Both the position numbers and the translations under genes were made by a program. A stretch of DNA of 64,000 bases from JBCFAY01 sp038562375 (GTDB taxonomy: Bacteria > Bacillota > Clostridia > Christensenellales > CAG-138): positions 120,768 to 184,767 of the forward strand of contig JBCFAY010000003.1 in the NCBI GenBank assembly GCA_038562375.1, in the 5' to 3' direction. This document shows positions 36,245-45,360 of the stretch, in pieces. Every line of letters starts with the position of its first letter. Within the stretch, counting starts at the first letter, position 1. The notes under the pieces are model-generated. The model was not told where the DNA came from and searched no databases. It was given only the letters and a program-made list of their open reading frames with translations.

Positions 36245-37222
36245 ATGGCGGGGCAAAAAATTGCTGTGATCGTCGGTCCGACCGCCTGCGGCAAAACGGA
36301 TGCGTCTATAAGGCTTGCCGAGGCGCTCGACGCCGAGATCATATCTGCGGATTCCATTCAGGTTTACCGTTTGCTGGATATCGGGTCCGCCAAGCCTACG
36401 GCGGATCAGCGGCGGCGCGTCGTCCATCATATGGTCGACGTGGTCGATTTGGGCGACCGCGGTTTCAGCGTCGCGCGCTACAGGCAAAGCGCGCAGACCT
36501 GCATCGATTCGGTGCGCAAAACTGGGAAGCTCCCGCTCATAGTCGGCGGAACGGGACTGTATATCCATGCCCTGACACAGCCGCTTGCGCTCGGCAGCGT
36601 GCCGCCGGACGAGGGGCTGCGCATGGAGCTGGTGTTGAAAGAACGGAATGATCCCGGATGCCTGCATCGGATGCTCGGGGAATTGGATCCCGCGAGCGCT
36701 TTGCGCTTGCATCCGAACGATCAAAAGCGCGTGATTCGCGCGCTGGAAGTGTGCATGGCGTCGGGGAAGCCCCTTTCGGCGTATGGGTCGGATTTTCAAA
36801 ACGCCGCAGGGAACGAGCCGCCGAATGACGCGGTGATGATCGGCATCGCCATACCGAGGGAACTGCTGTATGAGCGGATCAACGCAAGGGTAGATCAAAT
36901 GATGGAAGCTGGATTTCTCGATGAGGTGAAAACGCTTCTTAAGCGTGGCTATGATCCTTCGCTGCCCGCGTTTCAGGGGATCGGATACCGGCAGTTGCTC
37001 GATCACCTCGACGGCAGGCTGACGATGGGCGAGGCGATGGAGGAGATCAAGCGCGAGACGCGAAGGTTTGCCAAGCGGCAGATCACGTGGTTTAAGCGGG
37101 ATGCGAGGATCCGCTGGTTCAACGCCTGCGATTATCCGTCGAGCGAAGAAATGCATCGAGAAATGCTGGAGTATTTAAAATTCAGGCTGTACGAGGATAT
37201 AAACGATGGCTGTTTGTCATGA
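36245..37222 (+). CDS. miaA: tRNA dimethylallyltransferase
   Basis: Transfers the isopentenyl group to A37 of UNN-reading tRNAs, the step before MiaB. P-loop VIVGPTACGKTDASI, then SADSIQVYRLLDIGSAKPT (DSxQ substrate motif), VGGTGLYIHAL and FQGIGYRQLL. The 325-residue length is normal. One base separates it from mutL and it overlaps the next gene by 17 bases. Confidence 0.95.
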   Translation: MAGQKIAVIVGPTACGKTDASIRLAEALDAEIISADSIQVYRLLDIGSAKPTADQRRRVVHHMVDVVDLGDRGFSVARYRQSAQTCIDSVRKTGKLPLIVGGTGLYIHALTQPLALGSVPPDEGLRMELVLKERNDPGCLHRMLGELDPASALRLHPNDQKRVIRALEVCMASGKPLSAYGSDFQNAAGNEPPNDAVMIGIAIPRELLYERINARVDQMMEAGFLDEVKTLLKRGYDPSLPAFQGIGYRQLLDHLDGRLTMGEAMEEIKRETRRFAKRQITWFKRDARIRWFNACDYPSSEEMHREMLEYLKFRLYEDINDGCLS

Positions 37223-38486
37223 AGAGTCTTTTGGAATAACGCCCGCTGCATATACCGCGGTACAGCGCGCCCAGGACGATCTGCGGGGCGTATTCGAGCG
37301 GATCGATGCTTTGGAACAGGTTAACCAGATCAAGGTTCTGCACGCGTTTCAGCTTGAAAGGATTTCGGCGCGGCATTTCGCGCCGACCACGGGCTACGGA
37401 TATGATGATATCGGCCGGGATGCGCTCGACCGCGTTTTTGCGCACGCGCTCGGATGCGAGGATGCGCTGGTTCGTCCGCAGATCGCGTCAGGAACGCACG
37501 CGCTGTTCCTCGCGATCGCGGGACTATTGCTTCCGGGCGATACGATGCTTTGCATCACCGGAAAGCCCTACGATACGCTCGAGCAGGCCATCGGCATCAG
37601 CGGCGACGCATTCGGCTCGCTTAAGCAATGGGGCATTGATTATCGTCAGGTGGACTTGCTCGATTCCGGCGCGCTGGATTATAAAAAAATCGCCGCCGCG
37701 CTCGAAGATAAGCCAAAGCTCGTCTATATGCAACGCTCGCGCGGCTACGAATGGCGCGAAGCGCTCAGCATCCAAGCTTTCGGCGAGGCTGTTTCGTTTA
37801 TCCGGCAACGCCATCCGCAAGCGATCCTCTTAGTGGACAACTGCTATGGCGAATTTACCGATGCGGAGGAACCCTCCGCAGTCGGCGCGGATGTTCTCGC
37901 GGGCTCGCTGATTAAAAACCCGGGCGGCGGCCTGGCTCCTTCCGGAGGATATATTGCCGGAAAACGCACGTTGATCGAGCGAATCGCAGGCAGGTTGACC
38001 GTGCCCGGCATAGGGCGTGAAGTCGGATCCTATGCGGCTTCGTATGCGCCTTTTTTCCAGGGGCTGTTCCTTTCGCCCCATGTCACGGCGCAGAGCTTAA
38101 AATCTGCCGCCCTGTTCGCGCGCGTTTTTGAGAACGCGGGCATGAAAACAATGCCTGACAGCTCTGCTTTGCGCTCCGACATCATACAGGCTGTTCGTTT
38201 TGAAAGCGCGGCGCAGTTGATCCGATTCTGCAGGAGCATCCAGCGCGCGGCGGCCATCGACGGCTTTTTGGTGCCTGAGCCCTGGGACATGCCGGGATAC
38301 TCGAACCAGGTGATCATGGCGGCCGGAGCTTTTGTCCAGGGCTCGTCCATCGAACTGAGCGCCGACGGGCCGATCGCCGCGCCCTATACGGCGTACATTC
38401 AGGGCGCGCTGACGTATTTCCACGGTAAGATCGGCGCGATGATCGCGCTGAGCGACCTTGAAAAGGCCGGAGTCATTCAACTTTAA
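37206..38486 (+). CDS. YnbB-like PLP-dependent protein (methionine gamma-lyase family)
   Basis: A fold-type I PLP enzyme of 426 residues in the aluminum-resistance/YnbB group that often sits beside miaA in Bacillota; its physiological reaction is not established. It contains RPQIASGTHALFLAIAGLL, LLVDNCYGEFTDAEEP and a Schiff-base Lys candidate in LAGSLIKNPGGGLAPSGGYIAG. The annotation methionine gamma-lyase should be taken as a family label only. The start ATG 37206 lies within miaA. Confidence 0.85.
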   Translation: MAVCHEESFGITPAAYTAVQRAQDDLRGVFERIDALEQVNQIKVLHAFQLERISARHFAPTTGYGYDDIGRDALDRVFAHALGCEDALVRPQIASGTHALFLAIAGLLLPGDTMLCITGKPYDTLEQAIGISGDAFGSLKQWGIDYRQVDLLDSGALDYKKIAAALEDKPKLVYMQRSRGYEWREALSIQAFGEAVSFIRQRHPQAILLVDNCYGEFTDAEEPSAVGADVLAGSLIKNPGGGLAPSGGYIAGKRTLIERIAGRLTVPGIGREVGSYAASYAPFFQGLFLSPHVTAQSLKSAALFARVFENAGMKTMPDSSALRSDIIQAVRFESAAQLIRFCRSIQRAAAIDGFLVPEPWDMPGYSNQVIMAAGAFVQGSSIELSADGPIAAPYTAYIQGALTYFHGKIGAMIALSDLEKAGVIQL

Positions 38487-38519
38487 AAAATACTTTACTT
38501 GGTGAGAATTGGTGAGAAA

Positions 38520-38957
38520 ATGAGCTCTTGTATTATGAACGAAGCGAAGGAATGCACACATTGCGGCCAATGCGATGTTTGCGACCTTGATCCGAATAAA
38601 ATTTGCGATAACTGCTGCAAATGCATAGAATCGCAGCAGGACGATAAGAATTATGCCGTTTTGCCGGTGCAATTGCATCGCACGGAAGATGCCGAATCGA
38701 TGATGCCGGAGGATGTCGATGCCTGGGAAGAGGAGAACGCTCTCCCGTACGATGACGATGATTCACAAGCATATGAACGATCGGACGACGATGATTCCGA
38801 AGAAGACGATTGTATTGCGGAGCCCCTGAACATCGATCCGCTCCTTATTGAGGAGTGGGAAGAAAAGCTGAGGGAGTCGTTTGCAAGAACAGCGGGGGAG
38901 CCGGGCAAACGTACAATGCCCCTTCATGGTCAGCGCATAAAAAAACACCGGGACTAA
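38520..38957 (+). CDS. Small Cys-rich, acidic protein of unknown function
   Basis: About 145 residues. The first 36 carry nine Cys: Cys4, then ECTHCGQCDVCDLD (four Cys at CxxC spacing) and ICDNCCKCIE. This looks like a ferredoxin- or zinc-type metal site. The middle is very acidic (DDDDSQ, DDDDSEEDD), and the C-terminus is basic (RIKKHRD). ATG 38520 follows GGTGAG; TTG 38499 is in frame but weaker. It is the last gene of the mut-mia operon; its stop overlaps the end of the recombinase gene by four bases, tail to tail. Confidence 0.7.
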   Translation: MSSCIMNEAKECTHCGQCDVCDLDPNKICDNCCKCIESQQDDKNYAVLPVQLHRTEDAESMMPEDVDAWEEENALPYDDDDSQAYERSDDDDSEEDDCIAEPLNIDPLLIEEWEEKLRESFARTAGEPGKRTMPLHGQRIKKHRD

Positions 38958-40012
38958 TCTTGTTCTCCGTCATCGCGCAGCCGGATCGCCTTGGCCGCGA
39001 CGCGCCTGCGATCCTCTGAAATGGCGGCATAGTGCTTCTTGGTCGTATTGACGTCCTTATGCCCGAGCACATCTGCAACAAGATAGATATCCCCGGTCTC
39101 GCGATAGAGCATCGTGCCGAACGTGCTTCTGAGTTTGTGCGGTGAGATGCGCTTTAACGGAACCGCCAGAGCGGCATATTTTTTGACAAGCTGTTCCACC
39201 GCGCGCGCGGTAATCCGTTTTTGCTGGAGTGAAAGGAACAGCGCGCCTTCGCTTTGCGGATCGACGCTCACACCCTCGCGCTGGGCCATGTACGCAAGAA
39301 GCGCGGCCCTAGCCTCATCGCCAAAGGACAGGGTGTCCCTATTGCCGCCTTTTCTTGTGATGGTAAATTCATTGGTCATAAAGTTTACATCGCTGAGATT
39401 GATGCCGACCAGTTCGCTGATGCGGATTCCGGTGCTCAAAAACAGCGTCAGGATCGCCAAATCCCGTACGCGGGTACGCTTATGGTATTCAATTTGCTTT
39501 TTTGTCAGTCCGGCGCCCGATTCAACGGCGTCAAGGAAGTTGGCGATCTCATCCGCCTCGAGCCGGATGATCGGTTTCTCATGGATTTTGGGCAGATCGA
39601 CTAAAGTCGCCGGATTGCTTGCGATCCGTTCCTTCTTATAAAAATATTTCAAAAAAGATCGCAGGGTGGAGAGTTTGCGCGATTTGCCGCGTTCATGGTT
39701 GAACCGTTCGCGCTCCTCGCTGCGGTAATACGTCGTATGTTCCAAATACATTTCAATATGGACCGGGCGGATGCGCCCGATGACGTCGATTGTGATATCG
39801 TTCATCTCCCTGCAATCAAATTCCTCGGGCAGAGAGAGTAGGAATAGAAAGAAGCCCTTGAGGTCGACGGCGTAGCCGTAGCGGGTGAGTACGGAGGTCG
39901 TATTTTCAATTCCCCTGAAAAACTCCGAGCACAGGGGAGGGAGCTCTTTTTGCAGCGCCCTCAGTTTCGTGGTATACGCTTTATTCTTCTCAAGGTCATA
40001 ATGTACCGACAT
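38954..40012 (-). CDS. Tyrosine recombinase (XerC/D-like)
   Basis: A 352-residue site-specific recombinase. The N-terminal core-binding (SAM-like) domain contains RKLSTLRSFLKYFYKKERI. The catalytic domain has Arg in STGIRISELVGI, HKLRSTFG (His-x-x-Arg), LGHKDVNTTKKHYAA (His and the nucleophile Tyr). All catalytic residues are present, so it should be active. It could be the chromosome-dimer resolvase or a mobile-element integrase; no attachment duplication or element genes are seen nearby. A palindrome with recombinase-site geometry lies 360 bases upstream. Confidence 0.88.
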   Translation of the reverse strand: MSVHYDLEKNKAYTTKLRALQKELPPLCSEFFRGIENTTSVLTRYGYAVDLKGFFLFLLSLPEEFDCREMNDITIDVIGRIRPVHIEMYLEHTTYYRSEERERFNHERGKSRKLSTLRSFLKYFYKKERIASNPATLVDLPKIHEKPIIRLEADEIANFLDAVESGAGLTKKQIEYHKRTRVRDLAILTLFLSTGIRISELVGINLSDVNFMTNEFTITRKGGNRDTLSFGDEARAALLAYMAQREGVSVDPQSEGALFLSLQQKRITARAVEQLVKKYAALAVPLKRISPHKLRSTFGTMLYRETGDIYLVADVLGHKDVNTTKKHYAAISEDRRRVAAKAIRLRDDGEQD

Positions 40013-40644
40013 GTATTCTATACCCTACTATTTGTCAAAATATTAACATAAGGATTTTATTTCGTAATTGTCCGGTTCATCATTTTTGTCTCTTGATCTT
40101 TAGCGTTCTACGTTCTAGTCCTGGATCGCACGAGCATCATTCATTCGATTCAGGATTCAATGCGATTTAGAATCATCAGGAGACCGCGCAAGAGGAATAC
40201 AACATCATCAATACATCCCGACTCATATATCTATCTTAAAAAGCTACGCTTGGGCCCTAAATCTATCCAACGCATTCGATTATTCGATTTCAAATGCGGA
40301 TTATCCGGGGTTTCTGTTGAAGCTCAAAACACCTAAGAAACCATTTGTTTTTTGATCTATATTTAACCACTAACTATTCGTTAAACTTGTCTTTAACGAA
40401 TAGTTATTATAATTTTACAACACTCTGCCTTCGAAAGATTTATTTGGGAAAATCCAATTCCGTCATAAGAATCCGACGTCTGCGTATCCCGCGCATTCAG
40501 CATATTTCAGGAAATCCTTCCATCGATATCAATATATATAAAAAGAAGATCGCAAGGATATGAAACTGCTTGAAAGGGCGTCCTCTCACTTTTTCGCATT
40601 ATGCGAAAGCAAACAAGCGCATATTGTGGCGACCAATCGAATCG
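40013..40644. other. AT-rich intergenic stretch with palindrome
   Basis: About 630 bases without a convincing gene and with visibly lower GC than the flanks. An open frame at 40345-40563 runs through the palindrome, has no ribosome site and resembles nothing. Confidence 0.6.
40371..40406. repeat. Perfect 15-base inverted repeat with 6-base spacer (possible recombination site)
   Basis: TAACTATTCGTTAAA, spacer CTTGTC, then the exact complement TTTAACGAATAGTTA. Arms of at least 11 bases around a 6-base centre are the geometry of Xer/dif sites. No T-tract follows on either strand, so it is a poor terminator. The tyrosine recombinase gene begins 360 bases away. Confidence 0.5.
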
Positions 40645-41091
40645 CTATTTCATTTTGGCAATGGCCTTTCGCGCAAGTTCGTCGCAGCGGTTGTTATATA
40701 CATTGTCCGCATGGCCCTTGACCTTATGCCATTGAATCGAATGCGTTTTGCAGAGCTCAAGCAGCGCCTCCCAAAGATCACGGTTTTCAACCGCCGTCTT
40801 TTGACTCGTACGCCAGCCGTTTTGCTGCCAACGATCGACCCATCGCTGTACGAACGCGTTGCACAAATATGCGCTGTCCGTAAATAATTTGACGCTGCAT
40901 GGCTCTTTGAGCGCTTTTAAAGCTTCGATGGCGGCCAAAAGTTCCATGCGATTGTTCGTTGTATTCGCCTCGCCTCCGGAGAGTTCCTTGCGCTGCTCTT
41001 TGAACAGCAGCACCGCCCCCCACCCTCCCGGGCCCGGGTTCCCGGAACAGGCGCCATCGGTATAGATATGCACTTCCTTCATGGTATGCAT
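40645..41091 (-). CDS. rnhA: Ribonuclease HI
   Basis: Degrades the RNA strand of RNA-DNA hybrids. IYTDGACSGNPGPGGWGAVL holds the first Asp, NNRMELLAAIEAL the Glu, LFTDSAYL the second Asp, and CDELARKA the last Asp; the basic handle region WQQNGWRTSQKTAV is present. The ATG at 41091 overlaps the proC stop (TAATG); ATG 41082, giving MKEVHIYTDG, is an alternative start. Confidence 0.93.
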   Translation of the reverse strand: MHTMKEVHIYTDGACSGNPGPGGWGAVLLFKEQRKELSGGEANTTNNRMELLAAIEALKALKEPCSVKLFTDSAYLCNAFVQRWVDRWQQNGWRTSQKTAVENRDLWEALLELCKTHSIQWHKVKGHADNVYNNRCDELARKAIAKMK

Positions 41092-41891
41092 TAACCTTTG
41101 CTCAGCGCGCCGGCCTTTAAGATGCACGCGTCGACCGCGCGCATCACGGCAGCCCGAAACCCCGCCGATTCAAGCTCGTATACGGCTTCGATGGTGGTCC
41201 CGCCGGGCGAACAGACGGCGTCCTTCAAAACGCCGGGATGCAGGCCCGTTTCCAGCACCATCTTCCCGGCGCCCACAACGGTTTGGGCGGCGAGCTCGTA
41301 GGCTGTCGCGCGCGGTAAACCGGCAAGCACTCCCGCGTCGGCAAGCGCTTCAATAAACAGATAAACATATGCCGGGCCGCTGCCGCTCACGCCCGTAACG
41401 GCGCTCATCAGCGTGTCGGGAACGCTTATGACCCTGCCGATCGATGAAAAAATGCTCGTAGCGAAAGCAAGCTCGTCGGGCAAGAGCGTATGGCTCTGAT
41501 CGAATGCGGTCATCCCTTCCCCCACCATGCTGGGTGTGTTGGGCATCACGCGAAGGATGTGGACGCGATCGTCAAGCTCCGCCTGCAAGCGCCGCATGTC
41601 CCAGCCGGCGACGATGGAAATCAGCGCCTTCCCGTTGAGCGCCGTGCCGATCTCCTTTAAGGCTGAGGCGCACACGTTGGGCTTCACGGCAAGCAGAACG
41701 ATATCGGATGCGGCGCAAAGCTCCGCGTTGGAACGCGCAATTGTAACGCCGTATTGCTTGGCCTGCGATTGCGCTTTATCCGTATCGGGGTCGTAGATCA
41801 GCACGTCCGAGGCCTCTAAAACATGCTTGTCCAGAGCGCCTTTTAGGATAGCCTGCGCCATGTTCCCCGCGCCAACAAAACCGAGCTTCAT
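41091..41891 (-). CDS. proC: Pyrroline-5-carboxylate reductase
   Basis: The last step of proline synthesis, NAD(P)H-dependent. GFVGAGNMAQAILKG is the Rossmann start, followed by VLLAVKPNV, RVMPNTPSMVGEGMT and the C-terminal signature SGPAYVYLFIEALADAGV. The 266-residue length is normal. AGGAGGAACCAGA precedes the ATG, and a TATAAT lies further upstream on the minus strand. Confidence 0.95.
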   Translation of the reverse strand: MKLGFVGAGNMAQAILKGALDKHVLEASDVLIYDPDTDKAQSQAKQYGVTIARSNAELCAASDIVLLAVKPNVCASALKEIGTALNGKALISIVAGWDMRRLQAELDDRVHILRVMPNTPSMVGEGMTAFDQSHTLLPDELAFATSIFSSIGRVISVPDTLMSAVTGVSGSGPAYVYLFIEALADAGVLAGLPRATAYELAAQTVVGAGKMVLETGLHPGVLKDAVCSPGGTTIEAVYELESAGFRAAVMRAVDACILKAGALSKG

Positions 41892-41964
41892 TCTGGTTCC
41901 TCCTGTGATTGATACGGTTCAATTATAACCTATTCACCGTATAAATAACAGGAGGAATCTTCCA

Positions 41965-42456
41965 CTACGAGGGTTTTATGACCCCGCACGCGATCTTTTT
42001 CCCGGAATTCCCGGCAGGCTGCGTCGTAAAATCATCCGGAGAGCTGTGTATGATGACGGTGCGCCCGATCACATCCTGAGGTTTAAACCTGTTTGTATAG
42101 ACCGCATTCCAGGCGGATCCGTCGTTTCCAAACAGCGGCGGCAGATCGCCGGCGTGCTGAGGATGCTTGCAGTTCTTCGGATTATAATGGCCCTTCGTAT
42201 CAGCGAACGGGTCCTCCGCGTTTCCGGTACAGCTGTTTCCCTCGTGCACATGCATGCCGAACACGGCTTGCTTACATGCTTCGTTTGAATATGGTAAACC
42301 CGTAACTTCGCTGACCACAAGCGTGCCGTTGAGCGCCGCGTAAAAGCCGACCGATCCGCGGATATTCGGATAAGCAGCGGAACCGCGGACCTCGGCGAGC
42401 GCATCCGGGCGTTTGCCGAGAATTCGACTTGCAAAGACCTTGCTTTTAATGTTCAT
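41965..42456 (-). CDS. Cu/Zn superoxide dismutase-family protein
   Basis: About 163 residues with the SOD_Cu fold. The metal ligands read GMHVHEG, GHYNP, HPQHAGDLPPLF with a following Asp, and IIHSSPDDF. Two Cys (NSC and KIACG) match the conserved disulfide pair. No signal peptide is seen, unlike most bacterial Cu/Zn SODs, so a cytosolic location or a non-SOD role is possible. ATG 42456 follows GGGGGG; in-frame sequence upstream is not coding-like. It lies 81 bases behind leuB and may be co-transcribed. Confidence 0.85.
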   Translation of the reverse strand: MNIKSKVFASRILGKRPDALAEVRGSAAYPNIRGSVGFYAALNGTLVVSEVTGLPYSNEACKQAVFGMHVHEGNSCTGNAEDPFADTKGHYNPKNCKHPQHAGDLPPLFGNDGSAWNAVYTNRFKPQDVIGRTVIIHSSPDDFTTQPAGNSGKKIACGVIKPS

Positions 42457-42537
42457 AATAAGAAGACCCCCCTTTTCGATACAATATGTAACGGAAAGAG
42501 GGGCTGACACGCAGTGACGGCGGGATCGTATATAAAT

Positions 42538-43608
42538 CTAAATACGATCGAGAATAAGCTCCGTCATCTCGCGGCATCCAACGCTTGGTTCTCCATTTCG
42601 GGCGATATCGGCGGTCCGATGGCCCCGCCGGAGGACTTCGGACACGGCGCCTTCGATACGATCTGCTTCCGCTTCCAGTTTAAAGGACAGGCGAAGCATC
42701 ATCGCGACCGAAAGAATCGTTGCGATGGGATTTGCCTTGCCCTGCCCGGCGATATCGGGGGCGGAGCCGTGAATCGGCTCATAGAGTCCCCTTGCTCCCG
42801 CGCCGAGCGACGCCGAAGGCAGCAAGCCGATCGATCCGGTGATCTGCGACGCTTCATCCGAGAGGATATCGCCGAACATGTTGCTCGTCACGATCACGTC
42901 GAATTGCGCAGGATTTTTGATGAGCTGCATCGCGGCGTTATCGACCAGCATATCGCTGAAAGCGACGTCGGGGTAACGTTTGGACAAACGATGCATCACC
43001 TCGCGCCAGAGCCTAGAGCTTTCGAGCACATTCGCTTTATCGATGCTCGTGAGCTTCCTACCACGCTGCATCGCCATCTCAAACCCAATGATGCCGATGC
43101 GCTCGATCTCCATCTCGCTGTAGCACTCGGTATCAAACGCCTCCCGGCCGTTCGGGCCGTCCCGCCTGCCGCTTTCGCCGAAATACATGCCGCCGGTAAG
43201 CTCGCGGACGATCAGCATGTCGAATCCGGCGGCCGCGACGTCCTCCCTGAGCGGGCAGGCGGACGCAAGCTCGCGCATGAGCTTAGCGGGGCGGATATTC
43301 GCATACAGGCCCAGGGCTTTGCGAAGCCCAAGCAGCGCGCGTTCCGGACGAAGATGCCCGGGGAGGGTATCCCATTTCGGCCCGCCTACCGCTCCGAGAA
43401 GCACGCTGTCGCTCTCGAGGCATATCCGTACGGACTGCTCCGGCAGCGGCACGCCATAAAGGTCGAGCGCCGCTCCTCCCGCGGTAACCGGGGTAAATTC
43501 AAAAGTGTGACCGAACTTCTCCCCGATTTTTTGCAGAACGCCGACCGCCGAACCGACGATTTCCGGCCCTATCCCGTCGCCCTCTATTACCGCTATCCTG
43601 AAATTCAT
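42538..43608 (-). CDS. leuB: 3-isopropylmalate dehydrogenase
   Basis: NAD-dependent oxidative decarboxylation of 3-isopropylmalate in leucine synthesis; probably also serves the citramalate route by acting on 3-methylmalate. IAVIEGDGIGPEIV start, RELTGGMYFGE, VDNAAMQLIKNPAQFDVIVTSN and GLYEPIHGSAPDIAGQGKANP are diagnostic. The 356-residue length is normal. It overlaps leuD by four bases. It is the last biosynthetic gene of the operon. Confidence 0.96.
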   Translation of the reverse strand: MNFRIAVIEGDGIGPEIVGSAVGVLQKIGEKFGHTFEFTPVTAGGAALDLYGVPLPEQSVRICLESDSVLLGAVGGPKWDTLPGHLRPERALLGLRKALGLYANIRPAKLMRELASACPLREDVAAAGFDMLIVRELTGGMYFGESGRRDGPNGREAFDTECYSEMEIERIGIIGFEMAMQRGRKLTSIDKANVLESSRLWREVMHRLSKRYPDVAFSDMLVDNAAMQLIKNPAQFDVIVTSNMFGDILSDEASQITGSIGLLPSASLGAGARGLYEPIHGSAPDIAGQGKANPIATILSVAMMLRLSFKLEAEADRIEGAVSEVLRRGHRTADIARNGEPSVGCREMTELILDRI

Positions 43609-44087
43609 GTATTCCCTCCGCTGATGTAGTTTAAAAGGCCGCCGCTGGCGATGATCCCCTGCAAAAACTCCGGAAAGGGAGCGAATTCCGTAACCTTGTT
43701 CTTAGTTATATTCGTAAGCCTTCCCTTGTCGAAATCGATCGAAAGCAGATCGCCTTCGTCGATCTCGGCGTCGCATTCGAGGATCGGCAGCCCGATATTG
43801 ATCGCGTTGCGATAGAAGATCCGTGCAAAGCTTTTTGCGACGACCGCAGCAACGCCCGATTCCTTGATCGCGAGCGGCGCGTGTTCGCGGGAGGAGCCGC
43901 ACCCGAAATTGCTCCCGGCAGCGATGATATCGCCCCTCTTGACGCGCTTGACGAAGGTGGGATCGAGATCCTCCATGCAATGGGCGGCGAGCTCCTTCGC
44001 ATCGGAGGTGTTCAAGTACCTGGCTGGTATAATCACGTCGGTATCGACATTATCGCCGTAACGGATCGCTTGACCTTGTAATAACAT
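43605..44087 (-). CDS. leuD: 3-isopropylmalate dehydratase small subunit
   Basis: Swivelling domain of the isopropylmalate isomerase, partner of LeuC. GDNVDTDVIIPARYLNT and GSNFGCGSSREHAPLAIK are the family blocks. The length of 160 residues fits the short, bacterial/archaeal-type small subunit that pairs with a 418-residue LeuC. ATG 44087 is taken; longer in-frame sequence is from the leuC overlap. Confidence 0.95.
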   Translation of the reverse strand: MLLQGQAIRYGDNVDTDVIIPARYLNTSDAKELAAHCMEDLDPTFVKRVKRGDIIAAGSNFGCGSSREHAPLAIKESGVAAVVAKSFARIFYRNAINIGLPILECDAEIDEGDLLSIDFDKGRLTNITKNKVTEFAPFPEFLQGIIASGGLLNYISGGNT

Positions 44088-44103
44088 ATCGATCTTCCTT
44101 TCG

Positions 44104-45360
44104 CTATTCTTTGGCGGCAAGCCTGCCGGCGATGGCGGATGCGGCCGCGACGGCGGGACTTGCGAGGTATACCTCGCTCTGCGGGTGACCCATGCGGCCG
44201 ACGAAATTGCGGTTCGTCGTTGCAACGCAGCGCTCTCCGGCCGCGAGGATACCCATATGGCCGCCGAGGCAAGGCCCGCAGGTCGGGGTCGAAACGATGC
44301 ATCCAGCGTCGATAAACGTCTTCAGCAATCCCGCCTGCATCGCGTCGAGATAGATCTTCTGGGTCGCTGGGATGACGATGGTCCTTACGTGCTTCGCGAC
44401 CCGCCGGCCTTCGAGCACTTTCGCGGCCAGCTCGAGATCCTCATAGCGTCCGTTCGTGCAGGAGCCGATCACGACCTGGTCGATCTTAAGATCGTCAGGG
44501 ATTTCATCGAATGTCCTCGCATTCTCCGGCAGATGTGGGAAAGCGACGGTCTGGCGGATTTTCGAGAGATCGATCTCATAGACGCGCTCGTAGGAAGCGT
44601 CGGCGTCCGCCTTGTAGATAACGGGTTTTCGGTCGCTGTGCTCCGCTACATATGCAAGCGTGGCGTCGTCGACGGGGAAAATACCGTTCTTCGCACCCGC
44701 CTCAATGGCCATGTTCGCGATGCAGAAGCGATCGCTCATCGAGAGAGACTTTACGCCTTCGCCGAAAAACTCCATCGAGCGGTAGAGCGCGCCGTCAACG
44801 CCGATCATCCCGATGATGTGGAGGATCACATCCTTCCCCGTCACCCATTCGCCGAGAGAACCGGTCAGATGGAAGCCGATGGCCGAAGGAACTTTGAGCC
44901 ACACTTTACCGGTTGCCATACCCGCGGCCATATCCGTGGAGCCGACGCCTGTCGAAAACGCGCCGAGGGCGCCGTAGGTGCAGGTGTGACTGTCCGCGCC
45001 GATGACGAGGTCACCGGGCACGACAAGCCCTTTTTCAGGAAGCAGCGCATGCTCCACGCCCATCTCGCCCACGTCGAAGAAGTTCACAATGCCTTTGTCC
45101 GCGGCGAACTCCCGGACGCGCTTGCACTGCTCGGCGGCTTTGATGTCCTTGTTGGGCGTAAAATGGTCCATTACCAACGCGATTTTGTTCCGGTCGTAGA
45201 CGCAGTCGCAGCCCGATTTGGAAAACTCGTTGAGCGCGACGGGCGTCGTGATGTCGTTCCCGAGCACGAGATCGAGATCCGCCATGATGATCTGGCCTGC
45301 AACAACGCTATTTTGCCCGCAGTGTCCGGCCAATATTTTTTGGGTCATGGTCATTCCCAT
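44104..45360 (-). CDS. leuC: 3-isopropylmalate dehydratase large subunit
   Basis: Aconitase-family [4Fe-4S] enzyme. DSHTCTYGALGAFSTGVGSTD, VIGSCTNGRYEDL and PTCGPCLGGHMG hold the cluster ligands (Cys in SCTN and CGPC). The 418-residue form is the HacA/LeuC2 type, which can also handle citraconate/2-methylmalate, fitting cimA next door. GGAGGATGCTTAA precedes the ATG, which abuts the cimA stop (TAAATG). Confidence 0.95.
   Translation of the reverse strand: MGMTMTQKILAGHCGQNSVVAGQIIMADLDLVLGNDITTPVALNEFSKSGCDCVYDRNKIALVMDHFTPNKDIKAAEQCKRVREFAADKGIVNFFDVGEMGVEHALLPEKGLVVPGDLVIGADSHTCTYGALGAFSTGVGSTDMAAGMATGKVWLKVPSAIGFHLTGSLGEWVTGKDVILHIIGMIGVDGALYRSMEFFGEGVKSLSMSDRFCIANMAIEAGAKNGIFPVDDATLAYVAEHSDRKPVIYKADADASYERVYEIDLSKIRQTVAFPHLPENARTFDEIPDDLKIDQVVIGSCTNGRYEDLELAAKVLEGRRVAKHVRTIVIPATQKIYLDAMQAGLLKTFIDAGCIVSTPTCGPCLGGHMGILAAGERCVATTNRNFVGRMGHPQSEVYLASPAVAAASAIAGRLAAKE

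Noticed and set aside
40345..40563. 72-residue frame in the AT-rich gap
   Set aside because: Runs through the palindrome, lacks a ribosome site and resembles nothing.
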